Below are positions 27,354 through 37,873 of a stretch of 64,000 nt of DNA, piece after piece (positions within the stretch are counted from its first letter, which is position 1; each line of letters starts with the position of its first letter). This DNA comes from Mycobacterium intermedium (GTDB taxonomy: Bacteria > Actinomycetota > Actinomycetes > Mycobacteriales > Mycobacteriaceae): assembly GCF_002086275.1 (NCBI RefSeq), contig NZ_MVHT01000009.1, forward strand, positions 50,535 through 114,534, read 5' to 3'. A program made the translations under genes and the position numbers. The notes beneath the pieces are model-generated. The model was not told the origin of the DNA, did not search any database, and saw only the letters and a list, made by a program, of their open reading frames with translations.

Positions 27354-28694
27354 CTACACCGGAACCGCGGGTGCGCGGTGTGGGGTCGGCGTGTAGTGCG
27401 CTGCGTCAGTGACGAATTCGGGCTTGCCGTACGTCGCCAGGCGCAGCTTGAGCAGTCCGATGACATACGCGTCGACGACATCGGCAAGCACGGGGATGCG
27501 ACTGGCCTGGCTCACCACAGTGAAGCGTCCGATGATAAAGGGCGCGGTGAGAGCGACGCGGATCAGATCCATTGACCCCAGTGACACGCCCATCGCTTCG
27601 GCGATCTCGCGGTCGCCGTTGCAGAAGGTGCGCACGAATGTCAGCTTGCTGAAACTCTTCTCGACCGCGTCGGCGCACCGGTCGAACAACGAGTCGTTGG
27701 GCCGCAGATATGCCGCCATCGTGCCCTCGACGAGTTCCCGGCAGATGTCGTCGAACCCGTCGCGCAGCAGGGCCGCGCGCGCATGCATGACGTGGATGAT
27801 GTCGTCGGGTTCCGACGGCAACAGCTCCGGGGGCAGACCCAGCAGAAAGCAGCGATACCTGGCGAACTCGACGACGGCCCGTTCTTGCTTGGTGAACTTC
27901 GTTCGCCCTTGCTGGCGCGCCCGGCGGGCCAACAGGTACTGGCCGATCATTCCGGCGGGCATCTGATCGACCTGCGGCACTGGCATGCCGTAGATGGAAA
28001 CGTCCCATTTGTCGGATTTCTTCAGCGCGTTGTAGCGCACCATCGAATGCATCAACCGGACCATGGCGGCGGCCTCAAAACCGGGGCCATACCGGTCGAG
28101 CGCACCGGGCAGGGTGGTGACGGCGAAGAAGCTGGCCGTCTCGTTCACGCGCCGCGCGGCCCGCTTGCCGGTGAGCGCGCCGGTGAGGGCCATCGGCAGA
28201 GCGGCGTAGGTATTCATGAACGTCGCGATGAAGGCCCCTCGGATGATGAAGGGCGCCAGCAGCGCCGATGGGATGCGTTCCTGTCGAGCGCCTTCGCGTA
28301 CCAGGTCGAAGTCGATCCACTCGGGGGTGTCTTCCATCGCAGCGATGAACGACGCAAGTTCCGGCGGCGCGTCCGGCACCGCCTCGACTCCCTCGCGGCA
28401 CGCGGTCTTGAGCATGCCGATCAATTGCGAGACGCTGTATTTACCCATAAGGGCCGCATAGGGATCCGCCACCACATCGCCGAGCATGGTGGCAGTGCTG
28501 ATCAATTCGAGGACCCGCTCGTCCTCCAGAATGGTGTCGCGGTCGGCGACCCAGGCCGGCAACGAGGATTCGACGCCGGGCTCGGTGGCCAGTCGCAGCG
28601 GCTGCTGCTCGAAATCAAAGTCGCCGTAAAGGCCGGGCTGCAGATCGGATTGGCTTCGGACCCGCTTCGCGAGCTCAGGGTAATACGCAACCAT
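27354..28694 (-). CDS. MpaB/Lcp-like oxygenase (DUF2236 family)
   Basis: 446 residues from ATG 28694, which has GGAAGG 5 nt upstream; an upstream GTG at 28718 lies inside the operator palindrome and is less likely. The segment AAMVRLMHSMVRYN matches the Arg/His haem-binding region of the family that includes fungal MpaB and latex-clearing protein. The protein is alpha-helical throughout. Family members cleave isoprenoid or lipid double bonds or act as monooxygenases with b-type haem; the substrate here is unknown. It is divergent from a TetR gene with a shared 40-bp composite palindrome, so it is probably induced by its substrate. Confidence 0.8.
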   Translation of the reverse strand: MVAYYPELAKRVRSQSDLQPGLYGDFDFEQQPLRLATEPGVESSLPAWVADRDTILEDERVLELISTATMLGDVVADPYAALMGKYSVSQLIGMLKTACREGVEAVPDAPPELASFIAAMEDTPEWIDFDLVREGARQERIPSALLAPFIIRGAFIATFMNTYAALPMALTGALTGKRAARRVNETASFFAVTTLPGALDRYGPGFEAAAMVRLMHSMVRYNALKKSDKWDVSIYGMPVPQVDQMPAGMIGQYLLARRARQQGRTKFTKQERAVVEFARYRCFLLGLPPELLPSEPDDIIHVMHARAALLRDGFDDICRELVEGTMAAYLRPNDSLFDRCADAVEKSFSKLTFVRTFCNGDREIAEAMGVSLGSMDLIRVALTAPFIIGRFTVVSQASRIPVLADVVDAYVIGLLKLRLATYGKPEFVTDAAHYTPTPHRAPAVPV

Positions 28695-28709
28695 TGCGGC
28701 CTTCCGGAT

Positions 28710-28749
28710 AACTAACACTGAGTGAGTTAATACTCACAATCTGTTAGTT
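28710..28749. promoter_or_regulatory. 40-bp nested palindrome, probable TetR operator
   Basis: Outer arms AACTAACA (28710-28717) and TGTTAGTT (28742-28749) are perfect complements. Inner arms GTGAG (28722-28726) and CTCAC (28733-28737) are also perfect, with equal 4-nt spacers on both sides and a 6-nt centre. It fills the gap between the MpaB-like gene and the divergent tetR gene and ends right at the first possible tetR start. Confidence 0.7.
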
Positions 28750-29376
28750 ATGCTGTCAAGTGTGACTGTGAGCACCCACCGACGGCGGATGACCGCCGAA
28801 GGACGGCGCGAGCAGATCCTGGACGTCACCCACGCCATCGTCGACGCCGAAGGGTTCCACGCGGCGACGCCGGCGCGCATTGCGCAAGAGGCCGGCATCA
28901 ATCGGTCGTTGATCTACCAGCTGTTCGGCGATTTGCCGGCGTTGTTCGTCGCGCTGATCGACCGCGAGGCGGCGTGCGCCGGCGCCCAATTCGCCGAGGC
29001 GATCGAAGGATTGGGCGAACCGAGCGCGGACAACCAGCCACTGGTTCGGGCATTCGACGGGGTGCTGGCCGCCATCGAGGCTCACACGGCGACCTGGCGG
29101 CTGTTCCTTTTCCCGCCCCAGGGCGCTCCCCCGCAGTTGCACACCCGACTGGCCCAGTCCAAGGACTTGGTGTGTGAGTTCCTGCGGAGTGAGTTGCTGC
29201 GCATCTATCCCCAACTCCACGACCCCGACTACACCGCGCGCATTCTGTACGCCTCGGGTCTGGAACTGCTGCAACTCCGCCTGAGCGATCCGGAGACCGC
29301 GACGCTGGAACGGTTGCGCAACTTCGTGCATCGCATCGGCCCGGAGCTCACCGGGCGGCCCAGTAAAGCCCAGTAA
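28750..29376 (+). CDS. TetR-family transcriptional regulator
   Basis: 208 residues. N-terminal HTH: RREQILDVTHAIVDAEGF then TPARIAQEAGINRSLIYQLFGDLPALF. The start may be ATG 28750 or GTG 28762 (VTVSTHRRRM), because the operator abuts 28750. It probably represses itself and the MpaB-like oxygenase through the nested palindrome. It is convergent with rpsQ; the hairpin at 29384 ends both transcripts. Confidence 0.88.
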   Translation: MLSSVTVSTHRRRMTAEGRREQILDVTHAIVDAEGFHAATPARIAQEAGINRSLIYQLFGDLPALFVALIDREAACAGAQFAEAIEGLGEPSADNQPLVRAFDGVLAAIEAHTATWRLFLFPPQGAPPQLHTRLAQSKDLVCEFLRSELLRIYPQLHDPDYTARILYASGLELLQLRLSDPETATLERLRNFVHRIGPELTGRPSKAQ

Positions 29377-29383
29377 ATAAGGT

Positions 29384-29438
29384 GAGCAGACGCATAAGCC
29401 CCCGATTTCGGTCCGAAACGGGGGCTGAGCGTCTGCTC
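29384..29438. terminator. Long hairpin ending the S10 operon (bidirectional)
   Basis: Left arm GAGCAGACGC, then AAGCCCCCGATTTCGG; right arm CCGAAACGGGGGCTGAGCGTCTGCTC. The outer ten bases pair perfectly. It lies 18 bp after the rpsQ stop and 7 bp after the tetR stop. The outer AGACGC/GCGTCT and inner CCCC...TTTCG sequences match the hairpin at the end of the spc operon. Confidence 0.8.
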
Positions 29439-29456
29439 GCGAGAGCTACTTGACCG

Positions 29457-29822
29457 CTACTTGGCCTTCTCGAGAATCTCCACCAACCGCCAGCGCTTGG
29501 TCGCCGACAACGGCCGGGTCTCCATCAGCGAAACGCGGTCGCCGATACCGGCGATGCTGTTCTCGTCGTGCGCCTTGACCTTCTTGGTGGTGCGAATGAT
29601 CTTGCCGTACAAGGGGTGCCGCATACGGTCTTCCAACTCGACCACGATGGTCTTCTGCATCTTGTCGCTCACGACGTAACCGATGCGCGTCTTGCGCCGA
29701 CCGCGCGGCTTCGGGTTGGCCGGGGTGTGCTTGGGGCCCTTTTCCTTTGCGGGTGCGTCCGCGGCCGCCTTGGTCGCCGCCTGCTTCGGAGCGGCCTTCG
29801 CGGGAGTCTTAGCCTCTGCCAT
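29457..29822 (-). CDS. rpsQ: 30S ribosomal protein S17
   Basis: 121 residues. The S17 OB-fold begins at about residue 44 ([21 protein letters not shown]), with [19 protein letters not shown] after it. The first 40 residues are an Ala/Lys/Pro-rich mycobacterial extension absent from E. coli S17. It overlaps rpmC by one base and is the last S10-operon gene. Confidence 0.97.
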   Translation of the reverse strand: MAEAKTPAKAAPKQAATKAAADAPAKEKGPKHTPANPKPRGRRKTRIGYVVSDKMQKTIVVELEDRMRHPLYGKIIRTTKKVKAHDENSIAGIGDRVSLMETRPLSATKRWRLVEILEKAK

Positions 29823-30076
29823 TACGAATCCTTACCATCGCCTTCGCCATCGGTACCGTCCGGCCCGGAAGCCAGACCCAGCTCTCGTTCGCGCAGCACC
29901 GTGTAGATACGCGCGATTTCGTGACGCACCGTACGGAGCCGGCGGTTGTTGGTGAGCTGGCCGGTGGCCATCTGGAAGCGCAGGTTGAACAGCTCTTCCT
30001 TGGACTCGCGCAACCGCTCGATCAGCTCTTCGTCGGTAAGCTCACGCAGTTCGCCAGGGGAAATTCCCACTGCCAT
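29822..30076 (-). CDS. rpmC: 50S ribosomal protein L29
   Basis: 84 residues. The helical hairpin [20 protein letters not shown] and [27 protein letters not shown] is diagnostic; an acidic Gly/Asp tail follows. L29 lies at the nascent-chain exit and contacts the signal recognition particle. It overlaps both neighbours by one base (TGATG, TAATG). Confidence 0.97.
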   Translation of the reverse strand: MAVGISPGELRELTDEELIERLRESKEELFNLRFQMATGQLTNNRRLRTVRHEIARIYTVLRERELGLASGPDGTDGEGDGKDS

Positions 30077-30492
30077 CAGAACTGCTCCTCTCGGGTGATG
30101 ATGCGTGCCTTGATCGGCAGCTTGTGGATCGCGCGGGTGAGCGCGGCCCGGGCAATCGCCTCATTGGGGTAACTCAGCTCGAACAGCACCCGGCCGGGCT
30201 TGACATTGACCACCCACCACTCCGGCGAGCCCTTACCCGAACCCATCCGGGTCTCGGCAGGCTTCTTGGTCAGCGGCCGGTCCGGGAAGATGTTGATCCA
30301 CACCTTGCCGCCACGCTTGATGTGCCGGTTGATGGCGATACGAGCGGACTCGATCTGCCGGTTGGTGACGTATGCGTGCTCGAGCGCCTGGATCCCGTAG
30401 TCGCCGAAGTTCACCGAGGTGCCGCCACTGGCGATACCGCGCTGGCGGGGATGGTGCTGCTTGCGGTGTTTAACCTTGCGGGGAATCAACAT
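30076..30492 (-). CDS. rplP: 50S ribosomal protein L16
   Basis: 138 residues. [19 protein letters not shown] is the L16 start; [29 protein letters not shown] is the signature near the A-site tRNA. The stop overlaps the rpmC ATG. Confidence 0.98.
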   Translation of the reverse strand: MLIPRKVKHRKQHHPRQRGIASGGTSVNFGDYGIQALEHAYVTNRQIESARIAINRHIKRGGKVWINIFPDRPLTKKPAETRMGSGKGSPEWWVVNVKPGRVLFELSYPNEAIARAALTRAIHKLPIKARIITREEQF

Positions 30493-30495
30493 GAT

Positions 30496-31831
<1,336 letters not shown>

Positions 31832-31835
<4 letters not shown>

Positions 31836-32113
31836 CGCCTCTTGCTCTTCCGGTCGTCCTTGATGTGTCCCTTGAAGGTGCGCGTCGGCGCGAACTCACC
31901 CAGCTTGTGACCAACCATCGCCTCGGTGACGAACACCGGGACATGCTTGCGCCCGTCGTGCACAGCAAAGGTGTGGCCGATGAAGTCCGGAATGATTGTC
32001 GACCGGCGCGACCAGGTCTTGATGACCTGCTTGGTGTTCTTCTCGTTCTGCGCGTCGACCTTCTTGAGCAGATGGTCGTCGACGAACGGGCCCTTCTTCA
32101 GGCTGCGTGGCAT
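31832..32113 (-). CDS. rpsS: 30S ribosomal protein S19
   Basis: 93 residues. [18 protein letters not shown] and the signature [23 protein letters not shown] are complete. S19 binds the 16S head with S13. It overlaps rplV by 4 bp and follows rplB after 33 nt. Confidence 0.98.
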
Positions 32114-32146
32114 TGTTGGCTACTCCCTCGACTCACATGCCTGGCG

Positions 32147-32989
<843 letters not shown>

Positions 32990-33019
32990 GTCTAATCAGA
33001 TCTTTCTCTCGCTCGGCGG

Positions 33020-33322
33020 CTAGGCCGGTGCTCCGAACAGGTCGATCGGCTTGCTGCCCGGCGCCAGGGTGACGATGGCGCGCTTGGTGCTCTTGCGCTG
33101 GCCGTAGCCGGTCCTGGTGCGCTTGCGCTTGCCCTGCCGATTCGCGGTGTTCACCGATGCGACCTTGACGGAGAAGATCTTCTCGACAGCGATCTTGATC
33201 TGCGTCTTGTTCGAATCGGGGTGCACCACAAAGGTGTACACGTTGTCGTCCAGCAGCCCGTAGGACTTCTCGGAGATGACCGGGGCCAGGATGATGTCAC
33301 GAGGGTCAGCGATGGTCGCCAT
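33020..33322 (-). CDS. rplW: 50S ribosomal protein L23
   Basis: 100 residues. [34 protein letters not shown] is the L23 start, with [25 protein letters not shown] later. It is the exit-site dock for trigger factor and SRP. TGATG overlap with rplD. Confidence 0.98.
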   Translation of the reverse strand: MATIADPRDIILAPVISEKSYGLLDDNVYTFVVHPDSNKTQIKIAVEKIFSVKVASVNTANRQGKRKRTRTGYGQRKSTKRAIVTLAPGSKPIDLFGAPA

Positions 33323-33993
33323 CAGGCCGAAACCTCCTCTGCAGTAGCCGTGTTGGCAGAGATATAGGCGTTGAGCGCCTCGACGCTGAACACCACGTCG
33401 TCGGCCCGCAACACGTCGTAGGTGTTGAGCTGGTCGGGCGCCAGGACGTGCACGCCGGGCAGGTTCCGCACGCTCTTGACGCCGGTCTCGTCGCTGCGCC
33501 CGATGACCACCAGCACCTGCTTGCGATCGGTCAGCGAGGACAGGAATGCCTTGGCGCTCTTGGTCGAAGGCGTCTGGCCCTCCACCACTTCGGTGACCGC
33601 GTGGATACGCCCGTTGCGTGCCCGGTCCGACAGCGCCCCGCGCAACGCGGCGGCGATCATCTTCTTCGGTGTGCGCTGGCTGTAGTCGCGCGGCTTGGGA
33701 CCGTGCACGATGCCGCCACCGGTGAACTGGGGAGCGCGCGTCGAGCCCTGCCGGGCGCGACCGGTTCCCTTCTGCCGGTACGGCTTGCGGCCACCGCCGC
33801 TGACGTCGCCACGAGTCTTCGTCGAGTGCGTACCTTGCCGGGCCGCCGCCTGCTGGGCGGTGACCACCTGGTGCATCAACGCGATGTTCGCCGGAACGTC
33901 GAACAGCTCGGCCGGCAGCTCGATCGAGCCGTCGGTCTTGCCGGCCGGCGTCTTGACGTCAATTTTCAGGCTGTTTGACCCCTGTGCGGCCAT
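33322..33993 (-). CDS. rplD: 50S ribosomal protein L4
   Basis: 223 residues. The basic loop [30 protein letters not shown] lines the exit tunnel, and [20 protein letters not shown] follows. In E. coli L4 also represses its own S10 operon through the leader RNA; the long leader upstream of rpsJ makes this worth testing here. TAATG overlap with rplC. Confidence 0.98.
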   Translation of the reverse strand: MAAQGSNSLKIDVKTPAGKTDGSIELPAELFDVPANIALMHQVVTAQQAAARQGTHSTKTRGDVSGGGRKPYRQKGTGRARQGSTRAPQFTGGGIVHGPKPRDYSQRTPKKMIAAALRGALSDRARNGRIHAVTEVVEGQTPSTKSAKAFLSSLTDRKQVLVVIGRSDETGVKSVRNLPGVHVLAPDQLNTYDVLRADDVVFSVEALNAYISANTATAEEVSA

Positions 33994-34646
33994 TACTTCT
34001 CACCTCGCTTGATCGCGGTGCGAACCACGACGAGTCCGCCGGTGCGGCCGGGGACCGCGCCCTTGATCAGCAGGACGCCGTTTTCGGCGTCGACCTTGTG
34101 CACCAGCAGGTTCTGGACGGTGACCCGCTCGTTGCCCATCCGGCCCGCCATCCGGGTGCCTTTGAACACCCGCGCGGGGGTCGAGCAACCGCCGATGGAA
34201 CCCGGCCGCCGGTGCACCGCCTGGGCGCCGTGGGCGGCGCCCTGACCGCGGAAGCCGTGCCGCTTCATGGTGCCGGCGAAGCCCTTGCCCTTGGAGGTGC
34301 CGGTGACATCGACGTAGGTGCCGTCGGCGAAGATCTCCGCCGTCAGCTCCTGGCCGACCTCGTACTCGGCCGCCGCCTCCGGGTCGTCCAGCCGCAACTC
34401 GGCCAGGTGCCGGCGCGGGTTGATGCCCGCGGCCGCGTACTGGCCGGTCACCGGCTTGGTGACCTTGCGCGGACTGATTTCGCCGTAGGCCAACTGCACG
34501 GCGCTGTACCCGTCACGCTCTGGGGTCCGGACGCGGGTCACCACGTTCGGCCCAGCCTTGACTACCGTCACCGGCACGACTCGGTTGTTCTCGTCGAATA
34601 CCTGCGTCATGCCCAGCTTGGTACCCAGAATGCCTTTTCTCGCCAT
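33993..34646 (-). CDS. rplC: 50S ribosomal protein L3
   Basis: 217 residues. [24 protein letters not shown] starts it and [29 protein letters not shown] is the L3 loop reaching the peptidyl-transferase centre. It starts 14 nt after rpsJ. Confidence 0.98.
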   Translation of the reverse strand: MARKGILGTKLGMTQVFDENNRVVPVTVVKAGPNVVTRVRTPERDGYSAVQLAYGEISPRKVTKPVTGQYAAAGINPRRHLAELRLDDPEAAAEYEVGQELTAEIFADGTYVDVTGTSKGKGFAGTMKRHGFRGQGAAHGAQAVHRRPGSIGGCSTPARVFKGTRMAGRMGNERVTVQNLLVHKVDAENGVLLIKGAVPGRTGGLVVVRTAIKRGEK

Positions 34647-34660
34647 CGCTGCCCAAGCTC

Positions 34661-34966
34661 CTACTGGATGTTGACGTCGACACTGGCCGGAAGATCGATG
34701 CGCATCAATGCGTCAACGGTCTTCGGCGTCGGATCGAGGATGTCGATCAGCCGCTTGTGGGTGCGCATCTCGAAGTGCTCCCGCGAGTCCTTGTACTTAT
34801 GCGGAGAGCGGATGACGCAATACACGTTCTTCTCGGTCGGCAGCGGCACCGGCCCCACGACGCTGGCTCCGGTGCGTACGACGGTCTCGACGATCTTGCG
34901 CGCCGACGCGTCAATAGCCTCATGGTCGTAGGCCTTAAGCCTGATGCGGATCTTTTGTCCCGCCAC
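34661..34966 (-). CDS. rpsJ: 30S ribosomal protein S10 (NusE)
   Basis: 101 residues from GTG 34966 with AGGAG 6 nt upstream. [24 protein letters not shown] and [21 protein letters not shown] are diagnostic. S10 works in the 30S head and also as NusE in transcription antitermination. It is the first gene of the eleven-gene S10 operon. Confidence 0.98.
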   Translation of the reverse strand: MAGQKIRIRLKAYDHEAIDASARKIVETVVRTGASVVGPVPLPTEKNVYCVIRSPHKYKDSREHFEMRTHKRLIDILDPTPKTVDALMRIDLPASVDVNIQ

Positions 34967-35252
34967 GCTTCTCCTACCTCATCTCCCACACTTGAAGTCC
35001 GTCACCGGACCTGGTGCCCCCCGGCACGCTTCGCCGCCCGATTACGGGCCGGTCGAGCGTCGCGCCGGATACTGCGCCGCTGTTTACCTGTCGTGGTCCA
35101 CCCGCTCCCCCGCGCTCGGGTGTGTCACCCGCACGCAGCCTTGTAGGCGACCGAAATAGTCGCGCTCCAAGGATGGGACCGGACGCGCCCCTGGTGGGCG
35201 CTGGTCGTATGCCCGTCCAGGAGCAACCTGGCGCAGGGCAACCTGAACAGTA
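34967..35252 (-). promoter_or_regulatory. S10-operon leader with probable promoter
   Basis: A TACTGT -10 box is read on the minus strand at 35252-35247. A TTGGCC further upstream is a weak -35 at 19-bp spacing. The transcript would carry about 275 nt before rpsJ. The leader holds a perfect 6-bp-arm hairpin CGGGTG-TGT-CACCCG (35117-35131), further small stems, and the direct repeat CAGGTTGC twice. No coding frame in it is convincing. Confidence 0.45.
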
Positions 35253-35410
35253 TGCCCCAGATCACCGCCTAGGCCAAATCCCGGGTCATCGGTGCCGCCG
35301 CGCCGGGCCGCCGGGTGAAACACGTCGGCCTCACGCCACTTAAACCCCACACTAGCTGCGCCGATAGACCATCCTGGGCGGGCACCCGGACCCACGGTTA
35401 GGCTCCACCC

Positions 35411-35797
35411 GTGCTTGGGCCGAATCCGGGTGAACCTGACCCCGCGCAGCCGATGATCGACTGGATAAACACTGCACCGCCGGCTGAGCTCGCCGCCGAG
35501 CTCATGTCCGCCTTCGACCCGGCCGTAGCCCGGCGGGTGCCGGAGCTGGGATTGGCCGACTTCACCGCGTGGATGTTCCGCGGCTATCCGGAACAACCTG
35601 GCCTGATAAAGCCTGCGCGACCCGTGCGGGAGCCCATTTTGGAAGCCGTTCAACTGCTGGAGCATTCCGAACTGCTGTACGTGCGTTGGATCGTCAACAA
35701 CGAATTCAGGTGGAGCGCAACCCGCCGGGGCTCGGCGACACTGGCCACCGGCAAGGAAGCCGTCAGGCAGCGGATCAGGGACCGGACCGGCGACTGA
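35411..35797 (+). CDS. Hypothetical protein, about 114-128 residues
   Basis: I do not recognise a named family. The protein from ATG 35453 starts MIDWINTAPPAELAAELMSAF; GTG 35411 would add 14 residues. It is mostly helical by composition, with Trp/Tyr-rich segments (FTAWMFRGYPEQPG, LLYVRWIVNNEFRW) and a basic C-terminus. There are no membrane helices, Cys motifs or signal peptide. Codon composition matches the neighbours and the reading looks like real protein, unlike the Arg/Pro-rich frames nearby. It is divergent from the S10 operon and 108 bp before a P450. Confidence 0.6.
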   Translation: MLGPNPGEPDPAQPMIDWINTAPPAELAAELMSAFDPAVARRVPELGLADFTAWMFRGYPEQPGLIKPARPVREPILEAVQLLEHSELLYVRWIVNNEFRWSATRRGSATLATGKEAVRQRIRDRTGD

Positions 35798-35905
35798 GCC
35801 GGGACGTGCCCAGCCCATCCTCAGCCCGTCCCCATCGGCTCGTCATCGACTCTCCATCGCCGAGCAGTATGGAAGCAGACCCCAGGACAAGCCCGAGGAG
35901 CGCAG

Positions 35906-37156
35906 GTGAGCACACGAATCGTCGATGCAGCAGCCGAAATTTTCGCCGACCCGACCTCCTACGCCGATGAGGCGCGGCTGCACGCGGCGATGAAGCACCT
36001 GCGCGCCAAGGCGCCGGTGTCGTGGGTCGACCGTCCCCCGTTTCGCCCGTTCTGGGCGATCACCAAGCACGCCGACGTGATGGAGATCGAGCGCGCCAAC
36101 AACCTGTTCCTCAGTGCGCCGCGGCCGCTGCTCGCGACCGCCGAGGCCGACGATCTGTCGCACTCGCTGCTAGACGCGGGCATGGGGCTGCGCACGCTGG
36201 TCCACATGGACGATCCCCATCACCGGGATGTCCGGGCGATCGGAGCGGACTGGTTTCGCCCCAAAGCCATGCGGGCGCTGAAGGTCCGCATCGACGAGCT
36301 GGCCAAAATCCACGTCGACAAGCTGCTGTCGGTCGGACCCGAATGCGACTTCGTCACCGAGGTCGCCCAGCACTACCCGCTCTACGTCATCCTTTCCCTG
36401 CTGGGCCTGCCCGAATCGGACTTCCCGCGGATGCTGCGCCTGACCCAGGAATTGTTTGGTGGTGACGACACCGAGTTTCGGCGCGGCACCACGCCGGAAG
36501 AACAACTGAACGTTCTGCTGGAATTTTTGGCCTACTTCAACGACCTCACGGCGGCCCGTCGAGCCAATCCGACCGACGATCTGGCGTCGGCGATCGCCAA
36601 CGCACGCATCAACGGCGAACCGCTCTCCGATCTCGACACCGCGTCCTATTACGTGATCATCGCCACCGCCGGACACGACACCACCAGTGCGACGATTGCC
36701 GGCGGGCTGCAGGCCCTGATCGAGAACCCAGACCAGCTCGAACGACTCACCAACAACCTCGACCTGATGCCGCTGGCCACCGAGGAGATGGTCCGCTGGG
36801 TGACGCCGGTGAAGGAATTCATGCGCACCGCCGCCGAGGACACCACGGTGCGCGGAGTGCCCATCGCCAAAGGCGAGTCCGTCTATTTGTCCTATGTCTC
36901 CGCCAACCGGGACGAAGAGGTGTTCGACGATCCGTTCCGCTTCGATGTCGGTCGGAATCCCAACAAGCACTTGGGGTTCGGCTATGGGATCCATTTCTGT
37001 CTGGGTGCGGCACTGGCCCGCATGGAGATCAGCAGCTTCTTCACCGAGCTCCTGCCGCGGCTCAAGTCCATCGAATTGAACGGCCAGCCCGAACTCGTCG
37101 CCACCACCTTCGTGGGTGGGCTCAAGCACTTACCGATCCGGTATTCGCTGCGCTGA
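35906..37156 (+). CDS. Cytochrome P450
   Basis: 416 residues from GTG 35906 behind GAGGAG. I-helix AGHDTT, K-helix EEMVR and haem loop FGYGIHFCLG with Cys about 365 are all present. The N-terminal part (TSYADEARLHAAMKHLRAKAPVSW) is of the soluble bacterial type. Family and substrate are not assignable; it looks unlike the P450 at 3731, which has a different haem loop. The 3' end overlaps the convergent TetR gene by 35 bp. Confidence 0.9.
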   Translation: MSTRIVDAAAEIFADPTSYADEARLHAAMKHLRAKAPVSWVDRPPFRPFWAITKHADVMEIERANNLFLSAPRPLLATAEADDLSHSLLDAGMGLRTLVHMDDPHHRDVRAIGADWFRPKAMRALKVRIDELAKIHVDKLLSVGPECDFVTEVAQHYPLYVILSLLGLPESDFPRMLRLTQELFGGDDTEFRRGTTPEEQLNVLLEFLAYFNDLTAARRANPTDDLASAIANARINGEPLSDLDTASYYVIIATAGHDTTSATIAGGLQALIENPDQLERLTNNLDLMPLATEEMVRWVTPVKEFMRTAAEDTTVRGVPIAKGESVYLSYVSANRDEEVFDDPFRFDVGRNPNKHLGFGYGIHFCLGAALARMEISSFFTELLPRLKSIELNGQPELVATTFVGGLKHLPIRYSLR

Positions 37157-37724
37157 TCCCCTGCACGTAGAGGAAGCCGTCCACGGCCGCCCGCGCGCAC
37201 TCCCGATAGTCGAAGTTCGGCAATGTGGACAGCCGCCCCAGCACCAGCGGGCCGATCAGCAGGGCGATCGCCCGGGATCGGTCCACACTTCCCAGCTTGA
37301 GTCCCAACTCGCCTGCCGCTGGGCTGTCGAATATCGCATCGAACGGCGCCGCATACTGCTGAGCGATGCGCTCGCGCAGCGTGTTGATCGCGCTGTCGCC
37401 GCGGGCGTTCTCGGGCTCCGGCATCGCCGCAAGGTCGGGGCCCAACGCCAACCACGACATGGCCGTCATCACAGCGGGTGCTTCGGCGATGAACTTGCCC
37501 TGCGCCAGGACTACCGCGAGCAGCCGGTCCCGCAGCGAACCCTCGTCCGGGGGCATCGGAGCCGGCGGGATCAGGCTGTTGAACGTCGCGGCGAGCAGGT
37601 CGTTGCCGCTGGGAAAGTGGCGATACAGGGTGGCCCGTGCGACGTTGGCTGCGCGCGTGACCGCGTCGACGGTCACCGCGCTCGGCCCCCCGGTGGTGAG
37701 CAGCGTTGCGGCGGCTTCCAGCAA
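37122..37724 (-). CDS. TetR-family transcriptional regulator, start codon unusual
   Basis: The HTH (VTVDAVTRAANVARATLYRHFPSGNDLL) and ligand domain are normal. From the first usable start, TTG 37724, the protein has 200 residues but begins at LLEAAATLL, inside helix 1. Upstream codons keep reading like TetR (PARSRARLLEAAA) back to a stop, without any ATG, GTG, TTG or CTG. An ATC at 37775-37773 sits 9 nt after GGGAGG and may be a rare non-standard start. The alternative is a mutated start. Divergent from the MFS exporter gene with two operator-like repeats between, so it most likely represses that pump and itself. Confidence 0.8.
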   Translation of the reverse strand: MLEAAATLLTTGGPSAVTVDAVTRAANVARATLYRHFPSGNDLLAATFNSLIPPAPMPPDEGSLRDRLLAVVLAQGKFIAEAPAVMTAMSWLALGPDLAAMPEPENARGDSAINTLRERIAQQYAAPFDAIFDSPAAGELGLKLGSVDRSRAIALLIGPLVLGRLSTLPNFDYRECARAAVDGFLYVQGISAANTGSVSA

Positions 37725-37802
37725 ACGCGCCCTGGACCGCGCCGGGCGGGGATCGACGTTGTTCCCCTCGCTGATTGTGACGCACCTCCCTGTTTGGAAA
37801 CC

Positions 37803-37837
37803 AGACTACTGGTCTACCTACGAGACTATTAGTCTCG
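37803..37837. promoter_or_regulatory. Two adjacent TetR operator-like palindromes
   Basis: CGAGACTATTAGTCTCG (37821-37837) is a perfect palindrome with 8-bp arms around one base. AGACTACTGGTCT (37803-37815) is a second copy with one mismatch; both share the AGACT...AGTCT pattern. The centres are 20 bp apart, about two helical turns. They lie between tetR and the MFS gene. Confidence 0.7.
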
Positions 37838-37873
37838 AAAACTAGTCCGCCCCGGGGAGGAGGCGAACCACCC

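Noticed and set aside
35084..35818. 244-residue minus-strand frame over the S10 leader and hypothetical gene
   Set aside because: No family motif, biased composition, and antisense to a better-supported gene.
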